Source: Pacificimonas flava
GTDB lineage: Bacteria; Pseudomonadota; Alphaproteobacteria; Sphingomonadales; Sphingomonadaceae
Reading direction: 5' to 3'
Assembly: GCF_000342165.1 (NCBI RefSeq)
Contig: NZ_AMRV01000004.1
Location: 124,001-188,000, forward strand
DNA length: 64,000 nucleotides
The translations under genes and the position numbers were made by a program. Shown in pieces: positions 26,950 through 35,094 of this stretch. Numbering within the stretch: the first letter of the stretch is position 1; each line of letters begins with the position of its first letter. The notes beneath the pieces are model-generated. The model saw only the letters and a program-made list of their open reading frames with translations. It made no database searches and was not told the origin of the DNA.

Positions 26950-27922
26950 AGGCGGCGCGGGGATCGCGGCCGCGGTCCGCCTCCCAGCCCTTTACGAATG
27001 CTTCCAGCTCGGCATCGTCCCTCGGAATCGCGATTTCCAGCGTGACGAGCTGGTCTCCGCGCGTGCCGTCCTTCCTGGAAAAGCCCTTGCCCTTCAGGCG
27101 GAGCACCGTGCCGCCGCCGGTGCCCTTCGGCACGGTCAGCATGACGCTGCCGCCCGTCGTCGGTACGCGCACCTTCGCGCCAAGCACGGCCTCCTCCAGC
27201 CGAACGGGCAGGTCGACGCGGATATCGTCGCCGTCCTTGCGAAAGAATTTGTGCGCGCGAATGCCGAGCGTGATGAGGGCGTCGCCATTGCCACCGGGGC
27301 CAGGTTCGCCCTGTCCGGACAGGCGAATGGTCTGCCCATCCTCGAAACCGATCGGCAATTTGACGTCGATGGTCTTGCCGCTGCGCAGGGTGATGCGCTG
27401 AGGCCTCAACTCCGCGGCGTCCGTGAAATCCACCGTCAGGCGATACGTCACGTCCGCACCCTTTTGCCGCGGTCGCTGCTGCTGGAATCCGCCGCCAGCC
27501 GGGCCGCCTTGGGCGCGACCGCGCCCGAACAGCTCGTTCAGGAGATCGTCGGCGTCGAATCCTCCACCGAACGGGTCTCCGCCGCCCTGGCGTGCGCCAC
27601 CGAAGCCGCCTTGCTGCGCGCCGCCGAAACCGCCGCCGAATCCGCCAGCGCCCCCTCGCGTGCGTGCGCCGCCGCCGCCGAAGCCGAACGGAGCGCGCGG
27701 ATCACCCTTCTCGTCGATTTCGCCGCGATCGTACTGGGCGCGCTTGTCCTTGTCCGACAGGATGTCATAGGCCTGTGTGACGTCGGAAAACCGCGCCGAT
27801 GCTTGCGGATTGTCCTTGTTGCGGTCGGGATGCAGTTCCTTGGCAAGCTTCCGATAGGCGCTCTTGATGGCCGCATCATCCGCGCCGCGTTTCAGTCCAA
27901 GCCGTTCGTAAAGGTCAGCCAT
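26942..27922 (-). CDS. DnaJ-class co-chaperone (CbpA-like)
   Basis: This is a 326-residue Hsp40 of the zinc-finger-less type. The J domain (residues 3-68) has the HPD loop in ELHPDRNKDN that stimulates DnaK. A Gly/Phe-rich linker (about residues 75-130) follows, then the two C-terminal substrate-binding beta domains (PIGFEDGQTIRLSGQGEPGPGG; GTVLRLKGKGF). There are no CXXCXGXG repeats, so it is not DnaJ itself. It leads the run dnaJ-like/yihY/fabI and diverges from pdxH. A small perfect inverted repeat lies about 40 bases upstream. Confidence 0.92.
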   Translation of the reverse strand: MADLYERLGLKRGADDAAIKSAYRKLAKELHPDRNKDNPQASARFSDVTQAYDILSDKDKRAQYDRGEIDEKGDPRAPFGFGGGGARTRGGAGGFGGGFGGAQQGGFGGARQGGGDPFGGGFDADDLLNELFGRGRAQGGPAGGGFQQQRPRQKGADVTYRLTVDFTDAAELRPQRITLRSGKTIDVKLPIGFEDGQTIRLSGQGEPGPGGNGDALITLGIRAHKFFRKDGDDIRVDLPVRLEEAVLGAKVRVPTTGGSVMLTVPKGTGGGTVLRLKGKGFSRKDGTRGDQLVTLEIAIPRDDAELEAFVKGWEADRGRDPRAAFG

Positions 27923-27960
27923 CGCGTCCGTTCGTCACACAATTTTGGTAGTTTATCCAC

Positions 27961-27978
27961 TGTTGCACTCTCGCAACA
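27961..27978. promoter_or_regulatory. Inverted repeat upstream of the dnaJ-like gene and pdxH
   Basis: TGTTGC-ACTCTC-GCAACA is a perfect 6-6-6 inverted repeat, 39 bases upstream of the DnaJ-like start and about 135 bases upstream of pdxH. It does not match the longer CIRCE element of HrcA. It is a plausible operator for an unknown regulator. Confidence 0.35.
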
Positions 27979-28112
27979 CAGCGCCGATGTAGGCAGGACC
28001 GGGACGCTTCGCAAGACGAGAGATCGGCGCATAAGAGACCGGTACGGCGGCAATTGTCCGGCATGGACGGGCGATATTGCCGCGAGGCACGGCTCTACCT
28101 ACAGGAACGGTG

Positions 28113-28712
28113 ATGACACAGGCACAACCCGACGACCCCTTCGTCCTTTTCAGCCGCTGGCTCGCGGAAGCCGAGGCAGGAGAGCCCCATGATGCGAACG
28201 CCATGGCTCTTGCGACGGCGCGCGCCGACGGATCTCCTTCGGTTCGCATGGTGCTTTTGAAAGATGTGTCGGACGAGGGCTTCGTCTTCTACACCAATGC
28301 CGAAAGCCGGAAGGGCGAGGAATTGACGGCCAACCCGCAGGCGGCGCTCCTGTTTCACTGGAAATCCCTCCGCCGCCAGATCCGGATCGAGGGACGCGTA
28401 CATCCGGTAAAGGGGGCAGAAGCGGACCGCTATTTTGCCTCGCGCGGGCGTGGGTCGCAGATCGGCGCCTGGGCCAGCCTGCAATCGCGCCCGTTGCCAA
28501 GCCGCGAAGAATTGGAACGGCGAACGGCGGATTTTGACAAGGACTTTGGCGGGAACGCAGTGCCTCGACCGCCGCACTGGTATGGCTGGCGACTGGTCCC
28601 GGATGCGTTCGAATTCTGGGTCGACCGACGCGACCGCCTTCACGAGCGCTACACCTATCGTCGTAAGTCCGGCAGCGACGAGGCCTGGACGCAGGGAATG
28701 CTCTATCCCTGA
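28113..28712 (+). CDS. pdxH: Pyridoxamine 5'-phosphate oxidase
   Basis: This is a 199-residue FMN enzyme that makes pyridoxal 5'-phosphate. Family marks are MVLLKDVSDEGFVFYTNAESRKG (FMN and substrate binding), LLFHWKSLRRQIRIEGRV, and the C-terminal RPPHWYGWRLVPDAFEFW plus RLHERYTYRR, ending in LYP. ATG 28113 follows GGAACGGTG; a GTG three bases earlier is an alternative. It is the first gene of a rightward group with the CDF and PhzF genes. Confidence 0.95.
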   Translation: MTQAQPDDPFVLFSRWLAEAEAGEPHDANAMALATARADGSPSVRMVLLKDVSDEGFVFYTNAESRKGEELTANPQAALLFHWKSLRRQIRIEGRVHPVKGAEADRYFASRGRGSQIGAWASLQSRPLPSREELERRTADFDKDFGGNAVPRPPHWYGWRLVPDAFEFWVDRRDRLHERYTYRRKSGSDEAWTQGMLYP

Positions 28713-28773
28713 CAAGCCAGCCTTCGCTTCCGGTACGGCAGAGACATGCCGCCAGCAGCCGAACCGCGCGCGC

Positions 28774-29691
28774 TTGACCCGACGGGCGGCACGTGCGTCC
28801 ATTGCCGCCGCCGCCGTGCTGATGGGCGCCAAGGCGTGGGCATCCCACGGCACGGGCTCGGTGGCCATGCTCGGCTCGCTGGCCGATACCGCGCTCGATC
28901 TGGCAGCTTCGATCTTCACGTTTTTCGCCGTTCGCGTCGCCGCCGAGCCAGCCGATGAGGAGCATCGTTTCGGCCATGGCAAGGCGGAGGCCATCGCGGC
29001 TCTGGTGCAAACCGTCCTCATCTTCCTCAGCGCGGCCGTCATTGTCGTACGGGCGGCCGTGCGGCTGGCGCGCGGAGAGACAGGGCAGGTCACGGCACCC
29101 GCCCTCGGCATCGGCGTCTCTCTGTTCGCGATCCTCGTAACGCTCGCGCTCGTTCTTTATCAGCGCAGCGTGATCCGCCGCACGGGATCTCTGGCGATCG
29201 AGAGTGACCGGCTGCATTATCAGTCCGATCTCCTCCTCAACTTGGCCGTGATCGGCGCCTTCGCCCTGGAGGTGCAATTCGGACTTTCCGGTGCCGACGC
29301 CGGGCTGGGTGTCCTGATCGCGGTCTGGCTGGGCTGGAGCGCGTGGGGAACAGGGCGAAGGGCGACCGACATGCTGATGGACCGCGAATGGCCGGAGCTG
29401 AAACGGCAGCAGCTCCTCAATCTGGTTACGGAACTGCCGGACGTTGACGGCATTCATGAGTTAAGAACACGCCGCGCGGGCCATCAAGATTTCGCGCAGT
29501 TCCATATCTGGGTCGACCCCGACCTCAGCGTCGCCACCGCGCATGAGATTGCGGAGCGCGCCGAACGGGCGGTGCTGGCCCGGTTTCCCGGAACGGAAGT
29601 TTTGATTCATGTCGATCCGCGCGGCCATGTCGACGTATCCGAAATCGAGGAGAGCCATTTTTGCCCCATCGCGCCAAGTTCCGCCACATAG
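28774..29691 (+). CDS. Cation diffusion facilitator (FieF-like)
   Basis: This is an inner-membrane divalent-cation/proton antiporter with six helices and a C-terminal cytosolic metal-sensing domain. Metal-site motifs are LADTALDLAAS in TM2 and ESDRLHYQSDLLLN in TM5, with HRFGHGKAEAIAAL in the loop between. This is the FieF/YiiP pattern for zinc or iron. The C-terminal domain has HELRTRRAGHQDFAQFHIWVDP. The start is uncertain. The frame is open well upstream, and TTG 28774 gives 305 residues and a normal first helix. GTG 28816 or ATG 28822 would cut into it. The end overlaps the PhzF-family gene by 31 bases. Confidence 0.85.
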   Translation: MTRRAARASIAAAAVLMGAKAWASHGTGSVAMLGSLADTALDLAASIFTFFAVRVAAEPADEEHRFGHGKAEAIAALVQTVLIFLSAAVIVVRAAVRLARGETGQVTAPALGIGVSLFAILVTLALVLYQRSVIRRTGSLAIESDRLHYQSDLLLNLAVIGAFALEVQFGLSGADAGLGVLIAVWLGWSAWGTGRRATDMLMDREWPELKRQQLLNLVTELPDVDGIHELRTRRAGHQDFAQFHIWVDPDLSVATAHEIAERAERAVLARFPGTEVLIHVDPRGHVDVSEIEESHFCPIAPSSAT

Positions 29692-30494
29692 ACGCCTTTG
29701 CCGCTGCTCCGTTCGAGGGAAACAGCGCCGCGATCTACCGCGCCGACAGCTTTCCCGACGACGATCTGATGCAAAGGATCGCGCGGGAGCATAACCTGTC
29801 GGAGACGGCCTGGTACGTGCCGGACAGTAGCGGAGAGGCGGACTTCGTGTTGCGCTGGTTCACGCCGACCGTTGAGGTGGAACTTTGCGGCCATGCGACC
29901 CTGGCGGCGGGACATCATGTGCTGAGCGATGAGGAGGCGCGGCAGAGCGTCCGTTTCCGGACGGTCAAGGGCGCCGGCGTGCTGGAAGTCACGAAGGACG
30001 ATAACGGTGGCGACGGCCATTACATCATGAGCCTTCCCGCTTGGGAATCGCAGAAGACGGTGCTGCCAGCGCTGGTAGCGGCGCTCGGCCGTATTCCCGC
30101 GGAGGTGCGCGTGACCACGAATGCCGCCGAAGATTCCTACCTCGCTATCTTCGACGACGAGGATATCGTTCGCTCGCTTACGCCGGATTCCAAAGCGCTT
30201 GCCGCCATCGGCAACGTCCTGGTGATCGTCACCGCGCCGGCCAAGTCCGGAAGCCAGGTCGACGTCGTTAGCCGCGTTTTCGCGCCCGGCGCCGGCGTGG
30301 ACGAGGATCCGGTTACCGGCTCCGCGCACGCCATGCTGACGCCCTATTGGACGGAGCGGCTGGAACGCGATTCCTTCAAGGCGTATCAGGCCAGCGAACG
30401 CGGCGGCTACATCTCCTGCCGCCGCGATGGTGATCGGGCTGTCCTCGGCGGGTCCTGCGTCGATGTCATCGCCGGAGAGGTCATTCTTCCCTAA
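29661..30494 (+). CDS. PhzF-family isomerase/epimerase-like protein
   Basis: This is a 277-residue protein of the PhzF/diaminopimelate-epimerase-like fold. Conserved features are the N-terminal FRHIDAFAAAPFEGNSAAIY, the catalytic Glu in REHNLSETAWYV, CGHATLAAGHHVL, and the C-terminal EDPVTGSAH loop. The start is TTG 29661: GAGGAGA (29647-29653) lies 7 bases upstream, inside the end of the CDF gene. Phenazine genes are absent, as is usual for this widespread family. The true substrate is unknown. Confidence 0.9.
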   Translation: MPHRAKFRHIDAFAAAPFEGNSAAIYRADSFPDDDLMQRIAREHNLSETAWYVPDSSGEADFVLRWFTPTVEVELCGHATLAAGHHVLSDEEARQSVRFRTVKGAGVLEVTKDDNGGDGHYIMSLPAWESQKTVLPALVAALGRIPAEVRVTTNAAEDSYLAIFDDEDIVRSLTPDSKALAAIGNVLVIVTAPAKSGSQVDVVSRVFAPGAGVDEDPVTGSAHAMLTPYWTERLERDSFKAYQASERGGYISCRRDGDRAVLGGSCVDVIAGEVILP

Positions 30495-30511
30495 CGGGGG
30501 CCTGTCCGCCG

Positions 30512-31204
30512 ATGAAGGTTGCCAGCTATAATATCCACAAGGGTATCGGTCTCGACCGGCGCCGCGATCCCGGTCGGATCATCGACGTGCTGGGCGAGGT
30601 CGATGCGGATATCTTCGCGCTGCAGGAAGCGGACCGCCGTTTCTTCGGACGGCGTGCCGTGCTGCCGCCCGATGATCTCGAGGCCGCGGGCTTCCGCCAT
30701 GTTCATTTCGGGATGCGCGAACACTCCATCGGCTGGCACGGCAATGCGATCGTCGTGCGGAAGAACGCAGACGTTCGCCATGCCGAGCCGCTTTGGCTTG
30801 ACACTCTCGAGCCGCGGGGCGCTGTCCTTGCCGAGGTCCACCTGCAGGAAGGGCCGGTGCGGATCGTCGGCATGCATTTGGATCTGAGCGGGTTCTACCG
30901 GATCCGCCAGCTGCGCCAGCTTTGCGACCTGCTGGACGAGCGGCGGCCCATGCCGACGATCCTGATGGGCGATACGAACGACTGGAACCGGGGCAAGCGC
31001 GCGGCCATGCCCACCGTGCCGGGACACTACCAACTTGCCCCGTGCGGCCCGAGCTTCCACACGCGGCGACCGGTTCTGGAACTCGACCGGATCATCTACA
31101 GCACCGAACTTTCGCTGCGGGACGCGGGCGTTCACGTCTCACCGCGTGCGAAGCGTGCCAGCGACCACCTGCCTATCTGGGCGGAGCTGGAGCATCCCGG
31201 CTAA
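30512..31204 (+). CDS. Endonuclease/exonuclease/phosphatase-family protein
   Basis: This is a 230-residue cytosolic member of the EEP fold (DNase I / inositol phosphatase-like). The order of active-site pieces is as expected: VASYNIHKGIG (metal Asn), IFALQEAD (metal Glu), GMHLDLSG (His/Asp), LMGDTNDWN (Asp/Asn), and ASDHLPIWAEL (terminal Asp-His). No signal peptide is visible. It starts 17 bases after the PhzF-family gene and is convergent with mnmA. The substrate (DNA, phospholipid or sugar phosphate) cannot be told. Confidence 0.87.
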   Translation: MKVASYNIHKGIGLDRRRDPGRIIDVLGEVDADIFALQEADRRFFGRRAVLPPDDLEAAGFRHVHFGMREHSIGWHGNAIVVRKNADVRHAEPLWLDTLEPRGAVLAEVHLQEGPVRIVGMHLDLSGFYRIRQLRQLCDLLDERRPMPTILMGDTNDWNRGKRAAMPTVPGHYQLAPCGPSFHTRRPVLELDRIIYSTELSLRDAGVHVSPRAKRASDHLPIWAELEHPG

Positions 31205-31221
31205 CGGGTTGCCTGCGCATG

Positions 31222-32340
31222 TCAGGCGGCCATCGCGTTCAAAGCGGACTCCGTCGTCTTGATCCATCCGCCGCCGAGCACACGGTTACCATCGTACAAA
31301 ACGGCTGCCTGGCCAGGGGCGACGCCGAACTCCGGCGTCTCGAACGTCACCGCGCGACCATCGAACCGCGCGGGGGCCGGCCGGGCCATGGAGCGGATCT
31401 TTGCGGTGACGGCGACCCCGCCGTCGGGAATCTTGCCGCCAAGCCAGTTGATGTCCGACAAGTCGCACGAAGAAACGCCAAGGGCCAAGCGCGGCCCTAC
31501 CACAAGGCGCCCGCTCTCCGGTTCGAGGCGCACGACGTACAGCGGCTCCGGCTGCCCGCCAATCTCGATGCCCCGGCGCTGGCCGACGGTGTAATGTACC
31601 AGCCCGCTGTGACGGCCGAGGATCTTGCCGGACAGGTCGACGATCTCGCCCGGGGCAGCGGTTTCGGGCCGCAGTTTCTTCACGAGACTGGCATAATCGC
31701 CGGAGGGGACGAAACAGATATCCTGGCTGTCCGGTTTGTTCGCGACGCCGAGCCCGAGGCGGGCGGCATGTTCGCGCACGGCGCTTTTCTCCATATCCCC
31801 CAAGGGGAACCGAAGAAAGCCGAGCTGTTCCTGCGTGGTCGCGAACAGAAAATAGCTTTGATCGCGTGCGGGATCCACGGCGCGGTGCAGTTCCGGTCCT
31901 GCCGCGCCATCAAGGCGCCGGACATAATGGCCGGTCGCAAGTGCGTCGGCGCCGAGGTCGCGCGCCACCTGCAGAAGGTCGCGAAACTTGACCGTCTGGT
32001 TGCAGCGCACGCATGGGATCGGCGTTTCACCGCGTGCGTAGCTGTCGGCGAAATCGTCGATCACGCTGCCGCGAAAGGCGCTTTCATAATCGAGAACGTA
32101 ATGCGGGATACCCAGCCTGTCCGCCACGCGCCGCGCATCGTGAATATCGCTGCCGGCGCAGCATGTGCCCGGCTGACCCACCGCCTGGCTGTGGTCGTAG
32201 AGCTGCAAGGTAATGCCGATGGTTTCGTAGCCGGCCTCCGACACGAGTGCAGCCACCACGGAACTGTCGACGCCGCCGGACATGGCGACGACCACGCGCG
32301 GCGTATCTGGCGTGCCGGGAAGGTCGAGTTCGATGCTCAT
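31222..32340 (-). CDS. mnmA: tRNA-specific 2-thiouridylase
   Basis: This 372-residue enzyme installs the 2-thio group on wobble uridine of Lys, Glu and Gln tRNAs. The ATP-binding PP-loop is [14 protein letters not shown]. The first catalytic Cys region is [12 protein letters not shown], and the second is [18 protein letters not shown] and [13 protein letters not shown] are also typical. [16 protein letters not shown] segment is usual in alphaproteobacterial MnmA. ATG 32340 begins MSIELDLPG. It diverges from sciP. Confidence 0.96.
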   Translation of the reverse strand: MSIELDLPGTPDTPRVVVAMSGGVDSSVVAALVSEAGYETIGITLQLYDHSQAVGQPGTCCAGSDIHDARRVADRLGIPHYVLDYESAFRGSVIDDFADSYARGETPIPCVRCNQTVKFRDLLQVARDLGADALATGHYVRRLDGAAGPELHRAVDPARDQSYFLFATTQEQLGFLRFPLGDMEKSAVREHAARLGLGVANKPDSQDICFVPSGDYASLVKKLRPETAAPGEIVDLSGKILGRHSGLVHYTVGQRRGIEIGGQPEPLYVVRLEPESGRLVVGPRLALGVSSCDLSDINWLGGKIPDGGVAVTAKIRSMARPAPARFDGRAVTFETPEFGVAPGQAAVLYDGNRVLGGGWIKTTESALNAMAA

Positions 32341-32430
32341 GATCTGGGCAGCGACATAGCCCCGGCGGGGCGAATTTTCCAGCCGCCGCTCTCGGGAATC
32401 CCGGTCTTACGGCATTTTTCGCGGCCACGG

Positions 32431-32445
32431 TTAGGGCTTCGTTAG
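32431..32445 (+). promoter_or_regulatory. TTAG-N7-TTAG box upstream of sciP (CtrA-like)
   Basis: TTAG (32431-32434), seven bases, TTAG (32442-32445) has exactly the spacing of the CtrA site TTAA-N7-TTAA, with one changed base per half. It is 65 bases upstream of the sciP ATG. In Caulobacter, sciP is a CtrA target, so the position is meaningful, but the match is degenerate. Confidence 0.45.
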
Positions 32446-32510
32446 GCCTCTCACCGTAATGCAAATGCCACGAACAGACCGCAGCCGCCAGCGGATGGAC
32501 GAGAGGTAGA

Positions 32511-32807
32511 ATGTTAGAGAATCAGCGTTTCAAGCCGGCTTCGGTCATTGGTCCTCTTGGAGAACCACTGACCATGGAAACACTGCCGTCGCCAAAGACA
32601 CGCCGTTGGGTCGTACGCCGCAAGGCGGAGGTCGTCGCTGCCGTGAAGGGGGGACTTCTGACCCTGGACGAGGCGTGCAAGCGTTACGGCCTTTCGATTG
32701 AGGAATTTACCAGCTGGCAGCGCGCCGTGGACCGCGCGGGCCTTGCAGGGCTGCGCGTCACGCGGACGCAGCACTACCGTGCGCTTTTCGAACGTCAGGA
32801 CAGCTAA
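32511..32807 (+). CDS. sciP: CtrA inhibitor SciP (DUF1153)
   Basis: This is a 98-residue small helix-turn-helix protein. In Caulobacter, SciP restrains CtrA-dependent transcription in G1 cells. The core (VIGPLGEPLTMETLP, RRWVVRRKAEVVAAVKGG, LTLDEACKRYGLSIEEFTSW, GLAGLRVTRTQHYR) is close to the Caulobacter protein. GAGAGGTAGA precedes ATG 32511. It is separated by about 70 bases from aroC. Together with gcrA it places two nodes of the cell-cycle circuit within 12 kb of each other. Confidence 0.93.
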   Translation: MLENQRFKPASVIGPLGEPLTMETLPSPKTRRWVVRRKAEVVAAVKGGLLTLDEACKRYGLSIEEFTSWQRAVDRAGLAGLRVTRTQHYRALFERQDS

Positions 32808-32878
32808 TTCGGCGCATTCCGAAGCCGGCGGGGCCGGCGGCATTGCGTTGATGGCAAAGGCGCGCCATCAGACGGGGT

Positions 32879-33949
32879 ATGTCCTGGAACAGTTTCGGCC
32901 GCCTTTTCCGCTTCACCACCTGGGGTGAATCCCACGGACCCGCGCTCGGCGTGGTTGTCGACGGCTGTCCGCCCGGCATTCCGCTGGGTGAGGGCGATAT
33001 CCAGCCCTATCTCGATGCCCGGCGTCCGGGCACCTCGCGCTACACCACGCAGCGGCGCGAACCCGACCAGGTGCGCATCCTGTCGGGCACGTTCGAGGGC
33101 AGAACCACAGGCACGCCGATCAGCCTGATGATCGAGAATGTCGACCAGCGTTCAAAGGATTATTCGGAAATTGCCGCCAAGTATCGGCCTGGCCATGCCG
33201 ATTTTGCCTATGACGCGAAATACGGCTTTCGGGATTATCGCGGCGGCGGGCGGTCTTCCGCTCGCGAAACGGCCGCGCGCGTTGCGGCCGGCGCCGTTGC
33301 CCGCAAGGTGCTCCCCCATGTCGGTATTCTCGGTCATGTGGTCGAGCTTGGCGGCGACCGGGCGGAACGCTTCGCGGCGCAGCATCTGGAAGACAGCGAT
33401 CTGTGGTGCGCCGATCCCGACGCGGAGGTGCGGTGGAAGGCCCGCCTCGATTCCGTGCGCAAGGCCGGCTCCTCGGTCGGCGCGGTCGTCGAGGTGCTGG
33501 CGGACGGTGTGCCCGCCGGCTGGGGAGCGCCCATCTATGCCAAGCTCGACAGCGAACTCGGTGCGGCCATGATGTCGATCAACGCGGTGAAGGGTATGGA
33601 AATTGGCGACGGGTTCGCCGCCGCGGCATTGACGGGGGAGGAGAATGCCGATCGCATGCGTCCGGGCGCATCACCTCAGGATTCGCCGCAATTCCTCTCC
33701 AACCATGCTGGCGGGACGGCTGGCGGCATTTCGACGGGCCAGCAGATCGTTTGCCGCCTGGCGCTGAAACCGACCAGTTCGATCCTGTCGCCGGTGGAGA
33801 CGGTCACGCGCAGCGGCGAGGCCGCCGAAGTCTCGACGAAGGGCCGGCACGATCCCTGCGTCGGCCTTCGCGCCGTTCCGGTGGCCGAAGCCATGATGGC
33901 TCTCGTTCTGGCCGACGCCTATCTGATGCACCGTGCACAATGCGGCTGA
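32879..33949 (+). CDS. aroC: Chorismate synthase
   Basis: This is a 356-residue FMN-dependent enzyme for the last shikimate-pathway step. Signatures include [50 protein letters not shown], and [28 protein letters not shown] near the C-terminus is also standard. ATG 32879 starts MSWNSFG. It is followed 22 bases later by an orphan arsM. Confidence 0.97.
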   Translation: MSWNSFGRLFRFTTWGESHGPALGVVVDGCPPGIPLGEGDIQPYLDARRPGTSRYTTQRREPDQVRILSGTFEGRTTGTPISLMIENVDQRSKDYSEIAAKYRPGHADFAYDAKYGFRDYRGGGRSSARETAARVAAGAVARKVLPHVGILGHVVELGGDRAERFAAQHLEDSDLWCADPDAEVRWKARLDSVRKAGSSVGAVVEVLADGVPAGWGAPIYAKLDSELGAAMMSINAVKGMEIGDGFAAAALTGEENADRMRPGASPQDSPQFLSNHAGGTAGGISTGQQIVCRLALKPTSSILSPVETVTRSGEAAEVSTKGRHDPCVGLRAVPVAEAMMALVLADAYLMHRAQCG

Positions 33950-33971
33950 CCAAGACGGAAAGGCGGAAGCG

Positions 33972-35039
33972 ATGAACCTTGAGAACAGTCGCGACTATTA
34001 TGGAGAGGTCCTCGGCGGCTCCAGCGATCTGAAGACGGATGCCTGTTGCACCCAGTCGACGCCTCCGCCCGATGTCCGCGCGGCGCTCGCCAATGTGCAT
34101 GAGGAGGTCAGCGCGCGCTATTACGGATGCGGCCTCGTCGCTCCCCAGCAGCTTCGGGGCGCGCACATTCTCGACCTCGGTTCGGGGTCCGGTCAGGATG
34201 CCTATGTCCTGGCACAGCTTGTGGGCGAAAGCGGCAGCGTCACGGGCGTCGATGCCACACAGCAACAACTGGACATCGCGCGCCGGCATCTGGACTGGCA
34301 CCGACAGCGGTTCGGTTATGCCCGCAGCAACGTGCGTTTCCTCGCGGGCGATATCGAACGCCTTGCCGATCTGGACCTCGAGCCGGGCAGTTTCGACGTG
34401 ATCGTCTCCAACTGCGTGATCAACCTCGTCGCGGACAAGGCTGCCGTCTTCGCCGCGGCGCATGGCTTGTTGAAAGAGGGCGGCGAGCTTTACTTCTCCG
34501 ATATCTATGCGGATCGGCGCGTTCCAGAGGCCTTCTTGTCCGATCCGGTCCTGCACGGCGAGTGTCTGTCAGGGGCGCTCTACTGGGGCGATTTCGAGCG
34601 TCTTGCAAAAGGTGCCGGTTTTCTCGACCCTCGCCTCGTCGAGCATAGACCGCTTTCCATAAATGCGCCGGCCATTGCCGCAAAGCTGGACGGCATCGCG
34701 TTTCATTCCGCGACATACCGTCTGTTCAAGCTCGGCGGCCTGGAGCCGCAATGTGAGGATTACGGGCAGGCCGTTCGTTATCGCGGAACGGTTCCGGGCA
34801 GCGAGCGGGTCTTCGAACTGGACGCGCATCATAGCATCGAAGCAGGGCGCATCTTTCCGATTTGCGGGAATAGCTGGCGGATGCTGAAGGAAACGCGCTT
34901 CGGCGAACATTTCGACAGCTTCGGAACCTTCGATCGGCATTACGGCGTCTTCCCTGGTTGCGGCACCGCCAGTCCGTTCGCCGGCCGAGAGTTCATGGCC
35001 GATGCCGCAGGGGGCGCAGAGGCCCAATCCTGCTGCTGA
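33972..35039 (+). CDS. arsM: Arsenite methyltransferase
   Basis: This 355-residue SAM-dependent methyltransferase converts arsenite to methylated arsenicals. The SAM motif I is [21 protein letters not shown]. The arsenic-binding cysteines are seen in TDACCTQS (N-terminal), [11 protein letters not shown] and [13 protein letters not shown], the usual ArsM arrangement. A C-terminal extension ends in a Ser-Cys-Cys tail (AEAQSCC), typical of the longer ArsM type. ATG 33972 follows AAAGGCGGAAG. There is no arsR, arsB or arsC nearby; it sits between aroC and valS. Confidence 0.9.
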   Translation: MNLENSRDYYGEVLGGSSDLKTDACCTQSTPPPDVRAALANVHEEVSARYYGCGLVAPQQLRGAHILDLGSGSGQDAYVLAQLVGESGSVTGVDATQQQLDIARRHLDWHRQRFGYARSNVRFLAGDIERLADLDLEPGSFDVIVSNCVINLVADKAAVFAAAHGLLKEGGELYFSDIYADRRVPEAFLSDPVLHGECLSGALYWGDFERLAKGAGFLDPRLVEHRPLSINAPAIAAKLDGIAFHSATYRLFKLGGLEPQCEDYGQAVRYRGTVPGSERVFELDAHHSIEAGRIFPICGNSWRMLKETRFGEHFDSFGTFDRHYGVFPGCGTASPFAGREFMADAAGGAEAQSCC

Positions 35040-35094
35040 GCACAGCTATGCAGCATCTTGCCGCACCGCAGCGCCGCTGGCATTGAGCGCTGCC

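Noticed and set aside
27961-27978. A CIRCE/HrcA element upstream of the DnaJ-like gene
   Set aside because: The repeat arms and the 6-base spacer do not match the 9-9-9 CIRCE pattern.
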